A stretch of 64,000 nucleotides of DNA from Hyperoodon ampullatus (GCA_949752795.1 CATKHW010000566.1:434001-498000); one strand, 5' to 3'; numbered from the stretch's first letter, positions 38,147 to 51,901 are shown. Notes: generated from the sequence alone by a model not told the origin. A program made the numbers and translations.

Positions 38147-39883
38147 CTTGGCCAAAAAGGGCGTATGCGTTTTCTCCTGAATATATTCAGGAGAAAACGC
38201 ATACGCCCTTTTTGGCCAAGCAAGCAAGCGGGCAATGCAAATCTGCACTACAAAGAAGTATCACTTCCCACCGGTCAAAAGGGACATCCATAAATGTGTA
38301 AAAACCAGAAAGGCAAGACAGGCCCTGGAGAACAGGGAGCCTTGTTATGCTGATGGGTGGTATGTAAATTGCCAACTGCCCCTCTGGAGGAGTACATTGT
38401 GTTCCCTAAAACAAGTAAAGAACAGAACTACAGAGCCAAGGGCACTTCCAGTCTAGGGAATATACTTTGGGAAAACTGAAAATCAATAAGACAGAGCCAC
38501 CCCAAAATTTAGGGCTGCACTGCTTACAAGGACCTCAACTTGGGTACACCGTAAATATCCCAGGAAATATAAAAATGGTTAAAAAAATTGTGGTACTTAC
38601 GTACGATGGAATATCCCTCAGCCATGAAATCAATGTCATAAGACCAGTAGCAGCAAAATGGGTGGATTCAGGTACGATGATTCTAAGTGAAATAAGTCAC
38701 ACAGAAAAAGAAACTTATCATAAGATATCACTTATGAAGATCCTGTAAACATGGCTACACTTGAACTGAGTTAGGAAAGAGAACAGTGTCTCACATTTAT
38801 AAAACACTCTTATGCCTGCTTAAGGGGGAGGAGAGGTGGGGTGATGCATAAAACCAGAGTTTGATATAAGCACAGGTACCGTTCCAAAAACCAACTATGG
38901 AATAGACAAGACCTACACCTTCCTCAGTGAAAGGGACTCAAAACCCCATATTTCCCGCAGAGGAATATATCTGACTAGTAAGAATCTTAAAACCTATGGA
39001 TTGATATGTCTCCGTAAGGGAATCAAGTGTGTCTAGACTGGCATAAACATGGCAGCGAGAATCAGCTCAAACCCACTATAAAAAGGAATTTCAAAAACAA
39101 AACAAAAAAACTGGGGAATTCTTTACAATTCCTTCAGGGTCTCTGATGAAACCTGGAATGACCCTATCTACAATGACAGCTGGATGTGGCATAAGGCTGG
39201 ACACTTGGGACTGAGACGATTGGTGAGATTGGGTGATCAAATGCAGACCCTTTAAAGCACAAATGCCTGGCTCCCATTGCATGGGTCCCAACTCTCCAAG
39301 TTGAAGGGAATATTACTACAGCTATAACATGTACGGGAAACCTAGAGAACGGACACACTGTGAATACGAAAGGTTTCTAAAACTCAACGAATAGTCCCTC
39401 TCCTGGTGCTCCGGTTTGAGTTTCCATCTGCTTTACTATCAACCTCCCAACTTGGAGAGACAGCCCCTTTCACCTCCTGGTTCGCACAGGTTGCCAATAT
39501 GGCAGAGGATGAAAGGGAAGAGGGAGAACCAATGAGAGAGTAGCTGTTAGGCATTTGGACGGGCACATATCACTGTAATTTCCCAGCAGGAAGAAGAATT
39601 AACCAAAGTCTCAGCGACCCACGGGGAACCAGTATAGGTCCTGAACCAAAATTTTGGACTTGCGGTCAGCTCACCAAAAACGAGTTGAAAAATGGAGCTC
39701 AGGGGCACAGCAATTCACAAACTGGCCGAGTAATAAAGGACAACTATCGTCCAAAATTCTGTTGAGGAAAGGCAACGAGGCGGACTTGAAAGCGAGGCAG
39801 AATAGCAGGAAACAGATTTCATGAGGTACGTTGGATTCACCTTTAAAGCACAGGAAGAGGGGCACAACTTCGACAATGATGCA
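38147..39883 (+). repeat. Satellite unit 22
   Basis: The palindrome is perfect. The frame at 38467-38748 is open. About 39,034-39,334 matches unit 20 near 35,560-35,860 (offset about 3,474). Type A. Confidence 0.95.
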
Positions 39884-41621
39884 CTTGGCCAAAAAGGGGG
39901 TATGCGTTTTCTCCTGAATATATTCAGGAGAAAACGCATACGCACTTTTTGGCCAATCAAGCAAGCGGGCAATGCAAATCTGCACTACAAAGAAGTATCA
40001 CTTCCCACCGGTCGAAAGGGACATCCACAAAATGTGTAAAAACCAGAAAGGCAAGACAGGCCCTGGAGAACAGGGAGCCTTGTTATGCTGGTGGGGGGAG
40101 GTAAATTGCCATCTGCCTCTCTGTAGGAGTGCATTGTGTTCCCTAAAACAAGTAAAGAACAGAGCTTCAGAGCCAAGGGCACTTCCAGTCTAGGGAATAT
40201 ACCTTGGGAAATCTGAAAATCAATGAGACAAAGCCACCCCAAAATTAAGGGTTTCACTGCTTACAAGGACCTCAACTTGGGTACACCTTAAATATCCCAG
40301 GAAATATAAAAATGGTTCAAAAAATTGTGGTACATACGTACGAGGGAATATCCCTCAGCCATGAAATCAATGACATAAGACCAGTAGCAGCAAAATGGGT
40401 GGATTCAGGTACGATGATTCTAAGTGAAATAAGTCACAGAGAAAAAGAAACTTATCATAAGATATCACTTATGAAGATCCTGTAAACATGGCTACACTTG
40501 AACTGAGTTAGGAAAGAGAACAGTGTCTCACATTTACAAAACACTCTTATGCCTGCTTAAGGTGGAAGGAGAGGTGGGGTGATGCATAAAATCAGAGTTT
40601 GATATAAGCACAGGTACCGTTCCAAACACCAACTATGGAATAGACAAGACCTACACCTTCCTCAGTGAAAGGGACTCAAAACCCCATATTTCCCACAGAC
40701 GAACATATCTGACTAGTAAGAATCTTAAAACCTATGTATTGATATGTCTCCGTAAGGGAATCAAGTGTGTCTAGACTGGCATAAACATGGCAGCGAGAAT
40801 CAGCTCAAACCCACTATAAAAAGGAATTTCAAAAACAAAACAAAAAAACTGGGAAATTCTTTACAATTACTTCAGGGTCTCTGATGAAACCTGGAATGAC
40901 CCTTTCTACAACGACAGCTGGATGTGGCATAAGGAGGGACACTTGCGACTGAGACGATTGGTGAGATTGGGTGAGCAAATGCAGACCCTTTAAAGCACAA
41001 ATGCCTGGCACCCATTCCATGGGTCCCAACTCTCCAGGTTGAAGGGAATATTACTACAGCTATAACATGTTCGGGAAACCTAGAGAACGGACACATTGTG
41101 AATACGAAAGGTTTCTAAAACTCAATGAATAGTCCCTCTCCTGGTGCTCCGGTTTGACTTTCCATCTGCTTTACTATCAACCTCCCAACTTGAAGAGACA
41201 GCCCCTTTAATCTCCTGGCTCGCACAGGTTGCCAATTTGGCAGAGGATGAAAGGGAAGAGGGAGAACCAATGAGAGAGTAGCTGTTAGGCATTTGGACGG
41301 GCTCATATCACTGTAATTTCCCGGCAGGAAGAAGAATTAACCAAAGTCTCAGCCACCCACCAGGAACCGGTATAGGTCCTGAACCAAAATTTTGGACTTG
41401 CGGTCGGCTCACCAAAAAGGAGTTGAAAAATGGAGCTCAGGGGCACAGCAATTCACAAACTGGCCGAGTAATTAAGGACAACTATCGTCCAAAAATCTGT
41501 TGAGGGAAGGCAACGAGGCGGACTTGAAAACGAGGCAGAATAGCAGGAAACAGATTTCAAGAGGTACGTTGGAATCGCCTTTAAAGCACAGGAAGAGGGG
41601 CACAACTTCGACAATGATGCA
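39884..41621 (+). repeat. Satellite unit 23
   Basis: The palindrome has three mismatches, one left and two right, including the outermost G to T. The frame is stopped by TAA at 40246-40248. A TGGTGGGGGG variant lies near 40,090, and related variants occur in units 24 and 26. Type A. Confidence 0.95.
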
Positions 41622-43359
41622 CTTGGCCAAAAAGGGCGTATGCGTTTTCTCCTGAATATATTCAGGAGAAAACGCATACGCCCTTTTTGGCCAATCAAGC
41701 AAGCGGGCAATGCAAATCTGCACTACAAAGAAGTATCACTTCCCAGCGGTCGAAAGGGACATCCACAAAATGTGTAAAAACCTGAAAGGCAAGACAGGCC
41801 CTGGAGAACAGGGAGCCTTGTTATGCTGGTGGGGGGATGTAAATTGCCATCTGCCTCTCTGTAGGAGTGCATTGTGTTCCCTAAAACAAGTAAAGAACAG
41901 AGCTACAGAGCCAAGGGCACTTCCAGTCTAGGGAATATACCTTGGGAAATCTGAAAATCAATAAGACAGAGCCACCCCAAAATTAAGGGCTTCACTGCTT
42001 ACAAGGACCTCAACTTGGGTACACCTTAAATATCCCAGGAAATATAAAAATGATTCAAAATATTGTGGTACTTACGTACGATGGAATATCCCTCAGCCAT
42101 GAAATCAATGACATAAGACCAGTAGCAGCAAAATGGGTGGATTCAGGTACGATGATTCTAAGTGAAATAAGTCACAGAGAAAAAGAAACTTATCATAAGA
42201 GATCACTTATGAAGATCCTGTAAACATGGCTACACTTGAACTGAGTTAGGAAAGAGAACAGTGTCTCACATTTAGAAAACACTCTTATGCCTGCTTAAGG
42301 GGGAAGGAGAGGTGGGGTGATGTATAAAACCAGAGTTTCATATAAGCACAGGTACCGTTCCAAACACCAACTATGGAATAGACAAGACCTACACCTTCCT
42401 CAGTGGAAGGGACTCAAAACCCCATATTTCCCGCAGAGGAACATATCTGACTAGTAAGAATCTTAAAACCTATGTATTGATATGTCTCCGTAAGGGAATC
42501 AAGTGTGTCTAGACTGGCATAAACATGGCAGCGAGAATCAGCTCAAACCCAATATAAAAAGGAATTTCAAAAACAAAACAAAAAAACTGGGAAATTCTTT
42601 ACAATTCCTTCAGGGTCTCTGATGAAACCTGGAATGACCCTATCTACAACGACAGCTGGATGTGGCATAAGGAGGGACACTTGCGACTGAGACGATTGGT
42701 GAGATTGGGTGAGCAAATGCAGACCCTTTAAAGCACAAATGCCTGGCACCCATTCCATGGGTCCCAACTCTCCAGGTTGAAGGGAATATTACTACAGCTA
42801 TAACATGTACGGGAAACCTAGAGAACGGACACACTGTGAATACGAAAGGTTTCTAAAACTCAATGAATAGTCCCTCTCCTGGTGCTCCGGTTTGACTTTC
42901 CATCTGCTTTACAATCAACCTCCCAACTTGGAGAGACAGCCCCTTTAACCTCCTGGCTCGCACAGGTTGCCAATTTGGCCGAGGATGAAAGGGAAGAGGG
43001 AGAACCAATGAGAGAGTAGCTGTTAGGCATTTGGACGGGCACATATCACTGTAATTTCCCGGCAGGAAGAAGAATTAACCAAAGTCTCAGCCACCCACCA
43101 GGAACCAGTATAGGTCCTGAACCAAAATTTTGGACTTGCGGTGGGCTCACCAAAAACGAGTTGAAAAATGGAGCTCAGGGGCACAGCAATTCACAAACTG
43201 GCCGAGTAATAAAGGACAACTATCGTCCAAAAATTTGTTGAGGGAAGGCAACGAGGCAGACTTGAAAGCGAGGCAGAATAGCAGGAAACAGATTTCAAGA
43301 GGTACGTTGGAATCGCCTTTAAAGCACAGGAAGAGGGGCACTACTTCGACAATGATGCA
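41622..43359 (+). repeat. Satellite unit 24
   Basis: The palindrome is perfect over the inner 72 bp, with the outermost G to T as in unit 23. The frame is stopped by TAA at 41984-41986, the same lesion as in unit 23. The GCGACTGAGACG, CTCAATGAATAG and CTGGCTCGC markers are shared with unit 23. Type A. Confidence 0.95.
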
Positions 43360-43433
43360 CTTGGCCAAAAAGGGCCTATGCGTTTTCTCCTGAATATATT
43401 CAGGAGAAAACGCATAGGCCCTTTTTGGCCAAG
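43360..43433. repeat. Perfect palindrome copy with paired G/C transversion
   Basis: C at 43376 and G at 43417 replace the consensus G and C at mirrored positions, and all 74 bp remain palindromic. No copy in the window has this transversion in only one arm. Confidence 0.95.
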
Positions 43434-45098
43434 CAAGCAAGCGGGCAATGCAAATCTGCAATACAAAGAAGTATCACTTCCCACCGGTCAAAAGGGACAT
43501 CCACAAAATGTGTAAAAACCAGAAAGGCAAGACAGGGCCTGGAGAACTGGGAGCCTTGTTATGCTGATGGGCGGGATGTAAATTGTCAACTGCCTCTCTG
43601 TAGGAGTGCATTTTGTTCCCTAAAACAAGTAAACAACAGAGCTACAGAGCCAAGGGCACTTCCAGTCTAGGGAATATTCCTTGGGAAAACTGAAAATCAA
43701 TAAGACAGAGCCACCCCAAAATTTAGGGCTGCACTGCTTACAAGGACCTCAACTTGGGTACACCTTAAATATCCCAGGAAATATAAAAATGGTTCAAAAA
43801 ATTGTGGTACTTACGTACGATGGAATATCCCTCAGCCATGAAATCAATGCCATAAGACCAGTAGCAGCAAAATGGGTGGATTCAGGTACGATGATTCTAA
43901 GTGAAATAAGTCACAGAGAAAAAGAAACTTATCATAAGATATCACTTATGAAGATCCTGTAAACATGGCTACACTTGAACTGAGTTAGGAAAGAGAACAG
44001 TGTCTCACATTTAGAAAACACTCTTATGCCTGCTTAAGGGGGAAGGAGAGGTGGGGTGATGCATAAAACCAGAGTTTGATATAAGCACAGGTACCGTTCC
44101 AAAAACCAACTATGGAATAGACAAGACCTACACCTTCCTCAGTGAAAGGGACTCAAAACCCCATATTTCCCGCAGAGGAATATATCTGACTAGTAAGAAT
44201 CTTAAAACCTATGGATTGATATGTCTCCGTAAGGGAATCAAGTGTGTCTAGACTGGCATAAACATGGCAGCGAGAATCAGATCAAACCCACTATAAAAAG
44301 GAATTTCAAAAACAAAACAAAAAAACTGGGAAATTCTTTACAATTCCTTCAGGGTCTCTGATGAAACCTGGAATGACCCTATCTACAACGACAGCTGGAT
44401 GTGGCATAAGGCTGGACACTTGGGACTGAGAGGATTGTTGAGATTGGGTGAGCAAATGCAGACCCTTTAAAGCAATAATGCATGGCACCCATTCCATGGG
44501 TCCCAACTCTCCAGGTTGAAGGGAATATTACTACAGCTATAACATGTACGGGAAACCTAGTGAACGGACACACTGTGAATTACAAAGGTTTCTAAAACTC
44601 AACGAATAGTCCTTCTCCTGGTGCTCTGGTTTGACTTTCCATCTGCTTTACTATCAACCTCCCAACTTGGAGAGACAGCCCCTTTAACCTCCTGGTTCGC
44701 ACAGGTTGCCAATTTGTCAGAGGATGAAAGGGAAGAGGGAGAACCAATGAGAGAGTAGCTGTAAGGCATTTGGCCGGGCACATATCACTGTAATTTCCCG
44801 GCAGGAAGAAGAATTAACCAAAGTCTCAGCCACCCACCGGGAACCAGCATAGGACCTGAACCAAAATTTTGGACTTGCGGTCAGCTCACCAAAAACGAGT
44901 TGAAAAATGGAGCTCAGGGGCACAGCAATTCACAAAATGGCCGAGTAATAAAGGACAACTATCGTCCAAAAATCTGTTGAGGGAAGGCAACGAGGCGGAT
45001 TTGAAAGCGAGGCAGAATAGCAGGAAACAGATTTCAATAGGTACGTTGGAATCGCCTTTAAAGCACAGGAAGAGGGTCACAACTTTGACAATGATGCA
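43360..45098 (+). repeat. Satellite unit 25
   Basis: The palindrome is perfect over 74 bp with the symmetric transversion (C at 43376, G at 43417), as in unit 21. The frame at 43681-43962 is open. Type B segment near 44,475. This unit starts the three-unit pattern that runs to the window end. Confidence 0.95.
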
Positions 45099-46831
45099 CT
45101 TGGGCAAAAAGGGCGTATGCGTTTTCTCCTGAATATATTCAGGAGAAAACGCATACGCCCTTTTTGGCCAAGCAAGCAAGCGGGCAATGCAAATCTGCAC
45201 TACAAAGAAGTATCACTTCCCACCGGTCAAAAGGGACATCCACAAAATGTGTAAAAACCAGAAAGGCAAGACAGGCCCTGGAGAACAGGGAGCCTTGTTA
45301 TGCTGGTGGGGGGATGTAAATTGCCATCTGCCTCTCTGTAGGAGTGCATTGTGTTCCCTAAAACAAGTAAAGAACAGAGCTACAGAGCCAAGGGCACTTC
45401 CAGTCTAGGGAATATACCTTGGGAAATCTGAAAATCAATAAGACAGAGCCACCCCAAAATTTAGGGCTTCACTGCTTACAAGGACCTCAACTTGGGTACA
45501 CCTTAAATATCCCAGGAAATATAAAAATGGTTCAAAATATTGTGGTACGTACGAGGGAATATCTCTCAGCCATGAAATCAATGACATAAGACCAGTAGCA
45601 GCAAAATGGGTGGATTCAGGTACGATGATTCTAAGTGAAATAAGTCACAGAGAAAAAGAAACTTATCATAAGATATCACTTATGAAGATCCTGTAAACAT
45701 GGCTACACTTGAACTGAGTTAGGAAAGAGAACAGTGTCTCACATTTAGAAAACACTCTTATGCCTGCTTAAGGGGGAAGGAGAGGTGGGGTGATGCATAA
45801 AACCAGAGTTTGATATAAGCACAGGTACCGTTCCAAAAACCAACTATGGAATAGACAAGACCTACACCTTCCTCAGTGAAAGGGACTCAAAACCCCATAT
45901 TTCCCGCAGAGGAATATATCTGACTAGTAAGAATCTTAAAACCTATGGATTGATATGTCTCCGTAAGGGAATCAAGTGTGTCTAGACTGGCATAAACATG
46001 GCAGCGAGAATCAGCTCAAACCCACTATAAAAAGGAATTTCAAAAACAAAACAAAAAAACTGGGAAATTCTTTACAATTCCTTCAGGGTCTCTGATGAAA
46101 CCTGGAATGACCCTATCTACAACGACAGCTGGATGTGGCATAAGCAGGGACACTTGGGACTGAGACGATTGGTGAGATTGGGTGAGCAAATTCAGACCCT
46201 TTAAAGCACAAATGCCTGGCACCCATTCCATGGGTCCCAACTCTCCAGGTTGAAGGGAATATTACTACAGCTATAACATGTACGGGAAACCTAGAGAAGG
46301 GACACACTGTGAATACGAAAGGTTTCTAAAACTCAACATAAAGTCCCTCTCCTTGTGCTCTGGTTTGACTTTCCATCTGCTTTACTATCAAACTCCCAAC
46401 TTGGAGAGACAGCCCCTTTAACCTCCTGGTTCGCAGAGGTTGCCAAATTGGGAGAGGATGAAAGGGAAGAGGGAGAAACAATGAGAGAGTAGCTGTTAGG
46501 CATTTGGAAGGGCACATATCACTGTAATTTCCCGGCAGGAAGAAGTATTAACCAAAGTCTCAGCCACCCACCGGGAAACAGTATAGGTCCTGACCAAAAT
46601 TTTGGACTTGAGGTCAGCTCACCAAAAACGAGTTCAAAAATGGAGCTCAGGGGCACAGCAATTCACAAACTGGCCGAGTAATAAAGGACAACTATCGTCC
46701 AAAAATCTGTTGAGGGAAGGCAACGAGGTGGACTGGAAAGCGTGGCAGAATAGCAGGAAACAGATTTCAAGAGCTACGTTGGAATCACCTTTAAAGCACA
46801 GGAAGAGGGGCACAACTTCGACAATGATGCA
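45099..46831 (+). repeat. Satellite unit 26 (shortest full unit, 1,733 bp)
   Basis: The palindrome has one left-arm change (GGCC to GGGC). A 4-bp deletion near 45,548 (GTGGTACGTACG) breaks the 93-codon frame. From about 46,000 the unit matches unit 29 (51,215 onward). Markers are GCAGGGACAC, CATAAAGTCC/CATAAAATCC, TCCTTGTGC and CAAATTGGGAG. Type A. Confidence 0.95.
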
Positions 46832-48570
46832 CTTGGCCAAAAAGGGCGTATGTGTTTTCTCCTGAATGTATTCAGGAGAAAACGCATACGCCCTTTTTGG
46901 CCAAGCAAGCAAGCGGGCAATGCAAATCTGCACTACAAAGAAGTATCACTTCCCACCGGTCGAAAGGGACATCCACAAAATGTGTAAAAACCAGAAAGGC
47001 AAGACAGGCCCTGCAGAACAGGGAGCCTTGTTATGCTGGTGGGCGGGATGTGAATTGTCATCTGCCTCTCTGTAGGAGTGCATTGTGTTCCCTAAAACAA
47101 GTAAAGAACAGAGCTACAGAGCCAAGGGCACATCCAGTCTAGGGAATATACCTTGGGAAAACTGAAAATTAATAAGACAGAGCCACCCCAAAATTTAGGG
47201 CTGCACTGCTTACAAGGACCTCAACTTGGGCACACCTTAAATATCCCAGGAAATATAAAAATGGTTCAGAAAATTGTGGTACTTACGTACGACGGAATAT
47301 CCCTCAGCCATGAAATCAGTGTCATAAGACCAGTAGCAGCAAAATGGGTGGATTCAGGTACGATGATTCTAAGTGAAATAAGTCACACAGAAAAAGAAAC
47401 TTATCATAAGATATCACTTATGAAGATCCTGTAAACATGGCTACACTTGAACTGAGTTAGGAAAGATAACAGTGTCTCACATTTAGAAAACACTCTTATG
47501 CCTGCTTAAGGGGGAAGGAGAGGTGGGGTGATGCATAAAACCAGAGTTTGATATAAGCACAGGTACCGTTCCAAAAACCAACTATGGAATAGACAAGACC
47601 TACACCTTCCTCAGTGAAAGGGACTCAAAACCCCATATTTCCCGCAGAGGAATATATCTGACTAGTAAGAATCTTAAAACCTATGGATTGATATGTCTCC
47701 GTAAGGGAATCAAGTGTGTCTCGACTGGCATAAACATGGCAGTGAGAATCAGCTCAAACCCACTATAAAAAGGAATTTCAAAAACAAAACAAAAAAACTG
47801 GGAAATTCTTTACAATTCCTTCAGGGTCTCTGATGAAACCTGGAATGACCCTATCTACAATGACAGCTGGATGTGGCATAAGGAGGGACACTTGGGACTG
47901 AGATGATTGGTGAGATTGGGTGAGCAAATGCAGACCCTTTAAAGCACAAATGCCTGGCACCCATTCCATGGGTCCCAACTCTCCAGGTTGAAGGTAATAT
48001 TATTACAGCTATAACATGTACGGGAATCCTAGAGAACGGACACACTGTGAATACGAAAGGTTCCTAAAACTAAACGAATAGTCCCTCTCCTGGTGCTCCG
48101 GGTTGTCTTTCCATCTGCTTTACTATCAACCTCCCAACTTGGAGAGACAGCCCCTTTAACCTACTGGTTCGCACAGGTTTCCAATTTGGCAGAGGATGAA
48201 AGGGAAGAGGGAGAACCAATGAGAGATTAGCTGTTAGGCATTTGGACGGGCACATATCACTCTAACTTCCCGGCAGGAAGAAGAATTAACAAAAGTCTCA
48301 GCCCCCCACCGGGAACCAGCATAGGTCCTGAACCAAAATGTTGCACTTGCGGTCCGCTCACCAAAAACGAGTTGAAAAATGGAGCTTCGGGGCACAGCAA
48401 TTCACAAACTGGCCGAGTAATAAAGGACAACTATCGTCCAAAAATCTGTTGAGGGAAGGCAACGAGGCGGACTTGAAAGCGAGGCAGAATAGCAGGAAAC
48501 AGATTTCAAGAGGTATGTTGGAATCGCCTTTAAAGCACAGGAAGAGGGGCACAACTTCTACAATGATGCA
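46832..48570 (+). repeat. Satellite unit 27
   Basis: The palindrome has two left-half changes, one at the centre (AATGTATT). About 46,920-47,390 matches 52,136-52,606 in unit 30 (GGTGGGCGGGATGTG, GTTCAGAAAA, AAATCAGTGTC). The frame at 47153-47434 is open. The XbaI site is lost (GTCTCGACTGG near 47,720). Type A. Confidence 0.95.
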
Positions 48571-50308
48571 CTTGGCCAAAAAGGTCGTATGCGTTTTCTC
48601 CTGAATATATTCAGGAGAAAACGCATATGCCCTTTTTGGCCAAGCAAGCAAGCGGGCAATGCAAATCTGCACTACAAAGAAGTATCACTTCCCATCCGTC
48701 AAAAGGGACATCCACAAAATGTGTAAAAACCAGAAAGGCAGGACAGGCCCTGGAGAACAGGGAGCCTTGTTATGCTGATGGGCGGGATGTAAATTGCCAA
48801 CTGCCTCTCTGGAGGAGTACATTGTGTTCCCTAAAACAAGTAATGAACAGAGCTACAGAGCCAAGGGCACTTCCAGTCTAGGGAATATACCTTGGGAAAA
48901 CTGAAAATCAATAAGACAGAGCCACCCCAAAATTTAGGGCTGCACTGCTTACAGGGACCTCAACTTGGATACACATTAAGTATCCCAGGGAATATAAAAA
49001 GGGTTCAAAAAATTGTGGTACTTACGTACGATGGAATATCCCTCAGCCATGAAATCAATGTCATAAGACCAGTAGCAGCAAAATGGGTGGATTCAGGTAC
49101 GATGATTCTTAGTGAAATAAGTCACACAGAAAAAGAAACTTATCATAAGATATCACTTATGAAGATCCTGTAAACATGGCTACACCTGAACTGAGTTAGG
49201 AAAGAGAACAGTGTCTCACATTTAGAAAATACTGTTATGCCTGCTTAAGGGGGAAGGAGAGGTGGGGTGATGCATAAAACTAGAGTTTGATATAAGCACA
49301 GGTACCGTTCCTAAAACCAACTATGGAATAGACAAGACCTACACCTTCCTCAGTGAAAGGGACTCAAAACCCCATATTTCCCGCAGAGGAATATATCTGA
49401 TTGTAAAAATCTTAAAACCTATGTATTGATATGTCTCCTTAAGAGAAGCAAGTGTGTGTACACTGGCATAAACATTGCAGCGAGAATCAGCTCAAACCCA
49501 CTATAAAAAGGAATTTCAAAAACAAAACAAAAAAACTGGGAAATTCTTTACAATTCCTTCAGGGCCTCTGATGAAACCTGGAATGACCCTATCTACAACG
49601 ACAGCTGGATGTGACATAAGGCTGGACACTTGGGACTGAGAGGATTGGTGAGATTGGGTGAGCAAATTCAGACCCTTTAAAGCAATAATACATGGCACCC
49701 ATTCCATGGGTCCCAACTCTCCAGGTTGAAGGGAATATTACTACAGTTATAACATGTACGGGAAACATAGAGAACGGACACACTGTGAATACGAAAGGTT
49801 TCTAAAACTCAACGAATAGTCCCTCTCCTGGTGCTCCGGTTTGACTTTCCATTTGCTTTACTATCAACCTCCCAACTTGGAGAGACAGCCCCTTTAAGCT
49901 CCTGGTTCGCACAGGTTGGCAATTTGGCAGAGGATGAAAGGGAAGAGGGAGAACCAATGAGAGAGTAGCTGTTAGGCATTTGGACGGGCACATATCACTC
50001 TAAATTCCCGGCAGGAAAAAGATTTAACCAAAGTCTCAGCCCCCCACCGGGAACCAGCATAGGTCCTGAACCAAAATGTTGGACTTGCTGTCAGCTCACC
50101 AAAAATGAGTTGAAAAATGGAGCTCAGGGGCACAGCAATTCACAAACTGGCCGAGTAATAAAGGACAACTATCGTCCAAAAATCTGTTGAGGGAAGGCAA
50201 CGAGGCGGACTTGAAAGCGAGGCAGAATAGCAGGAAACAGATTTCAAGAGGTACGTTGGAATCGCCTTTAAAGCACAGGAAGAGGGGCACAACTTCGACA
50301 ATGATGCA
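48571..50308 (+). repeat. Satellite unit 28
   Basis: The palindrome has one change in each arm (AAGGTCG, and CATATGCCC in place of CATACGCCC), not at paired positions. The frame at 48892-49173 is open. Private changes cluster near 49,400-49,470, where both the SpeI and XbaI sites are lost (TGATTGTAAAA, GTGTACACTGG). Type B. Confidence 0.95.
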
Positions 50309-51240
50309 CTTGGCCAAAAAGGGCGTATGCGTTTTCTCCTGAATATTTTCAGGAGAAAACGCATACGCCCTTTTTGGCCAAGCAAGCAAGCGGGCAATGC
50401 AAATCTGCACTACAAAGAAGTATCACTTCCCACCGGTCAACCGGGACATCCACAAAATGTGTAAAAACCAGAAAGGCAAGACAGTCCCTGGAGAACAGGG
50501 AGCCTTGTTATGCTGATGGGCGGGATGTAAATTGCCAACTGCCTCTCTGGAGGAGTACATTGTGTTCCATAAAACAAGTAAAGAACAGAGCTACAGAGCC
50601 AAGGGCACTTCCAGTCTAGGGAATACACCTTGGGAAAACTGAAAATCAATAAGACAGAGCCACCCCAAAATTTAGGGCTGCACTGCTTACAAGGACCTCA
50701 ACTTGGGCACACCTTAAATATCCCAGGAAATATAAAAATGGTTCAGAAAATTGTGGTACTTCCGTACGATGGAATATCCCTCAGCCATGAAATCAATGTC
50801 ATAAGACCAGTAGCAGCAAAATGGGTGGATTCAGGTACGATGATTCTAAGTGAAATAAGTCACAGAGAAAAAGAAACTTATCATAAGATATCACTGATGA
50901 AGATCCTGTAAACATGGCTACACTTGAACTGAGTTAGGAAAGAGAACAGTGTCTCACATTTAGAAAACACTCTTATGCCTGCTTAAGGGGGAAGGAGAGG
51001 TGGGGTGATGCATAAAACCAGAGTTTGATATAAGCACAGGTACCATTCCAAAAACCAACTATGGAATAGACAAGACCTACACCTTCCTCAGTGAAAGGGA
51101 CTCAAAACCCCATATTTCCCGCAGATGAATATATATGACTAGTAAGAATCTTAAAACCTATGTATTGATATGTCTCCGTAAGGGAATCAAGTGTGTCTAG
51201 ACTGGCATAAACATGGCAGCGAGAATCAGCTCAAACCCAC

Positions 51241-51248
51241 TATAAAAA
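51241..51248 (+). promoter_or_regulatory. TATAAAAA motif (representative; present in most units)
   Basis: A TATA-box-like octamer follows CCCAC about 930 bp into the unit and precedes an A-rich tract. It recurs in most units and is changed to ACAAAAAG at 58,210 and 61,699. There is no evidence of transcription, and such motifs are common by chance in AT-rich DNA. Confidence 0.15.
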
Positions 51249-51249
51249 G

Positions 51250-51285
51250 GAATTTCAAAAACAAAACAAAAAAACTGGGAAATTC
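51250..51285. repeat. Short inverted repeat around an A-rich loop (representative)
   Basis: GAATTTC at 51250-51256 and GAAATTC at 51279-51285 are reverse complements, separated by a 22-nt A-rich loop. The A-run varies by a base or two among units. This is a weak potential hairpin just downstream of the TATA-like motif. Confidence 0.4.
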
Positions 51286-51895
51286 TTTACAATTCCTTCA
51301 GGGTCTCTGATGAAACCTGGAATGACCCTATCTACAACGACAGCTGGATGTGGCATAAGCAGGGACACTTGGGACTGAGACGATTGGTGAGATTGGGTGA
51401 GCAAATGCAGACCCTTTAAAGCACAAATGCCTGACACCCATTCCATGGGTCCCAACTCTCCAGGTTGAAGGGAATATTACTACAGCTATAACATGTACGG
51501 GAAACCTAGAGAAGGGACACACTGTGAATACGAAAGGTTTCTAAAACTCAACATAAAATCCCTCTCCTTGTGCTCCGGTTTGACTTTCCATCTGCTTTAC
51601 TATCAAACTCCCAACTTGGAGAGACAGCCCCTTTAACCTCCTGGTTCGCACAGGTTGCCAAATTGGGAGAGGATGAAAGGGAAGAGGGAGAACCAATGAG
51701 AGAGTAGCTGTTAGGCATTTGGACGGGCACATATCACTGTAATTTCCCGGCAGGAAGAAGAATTAACCAAAGTCTCAGCCACCCACCGGGAAACAGTATA
51801 GGTCCTGAACCAAAATTTTGGACTTGCGGTCAGCTCACCAAAAACGAGTTGAAAAATGGAGCTCAGGGGCACAGCAATTCACAAACTGGCCGAGT

Positions 51896-51901
51896 AATAA
51901 A
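51896..51901 (+). promoter_or_regulatory. AATAAA hexamer (representative; present in most units)
   Basis: A polyadenylation-signal-like hexamer lies about 650 bp downstream of the TATA-like motif and about 150 bp before the next palindrome. It is changed to AATAAG near 1487 and 4963, and to AGTAAA near 58,863. No GU-rich element was identified after it, so a role is speculative. Confidence 0.1.
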
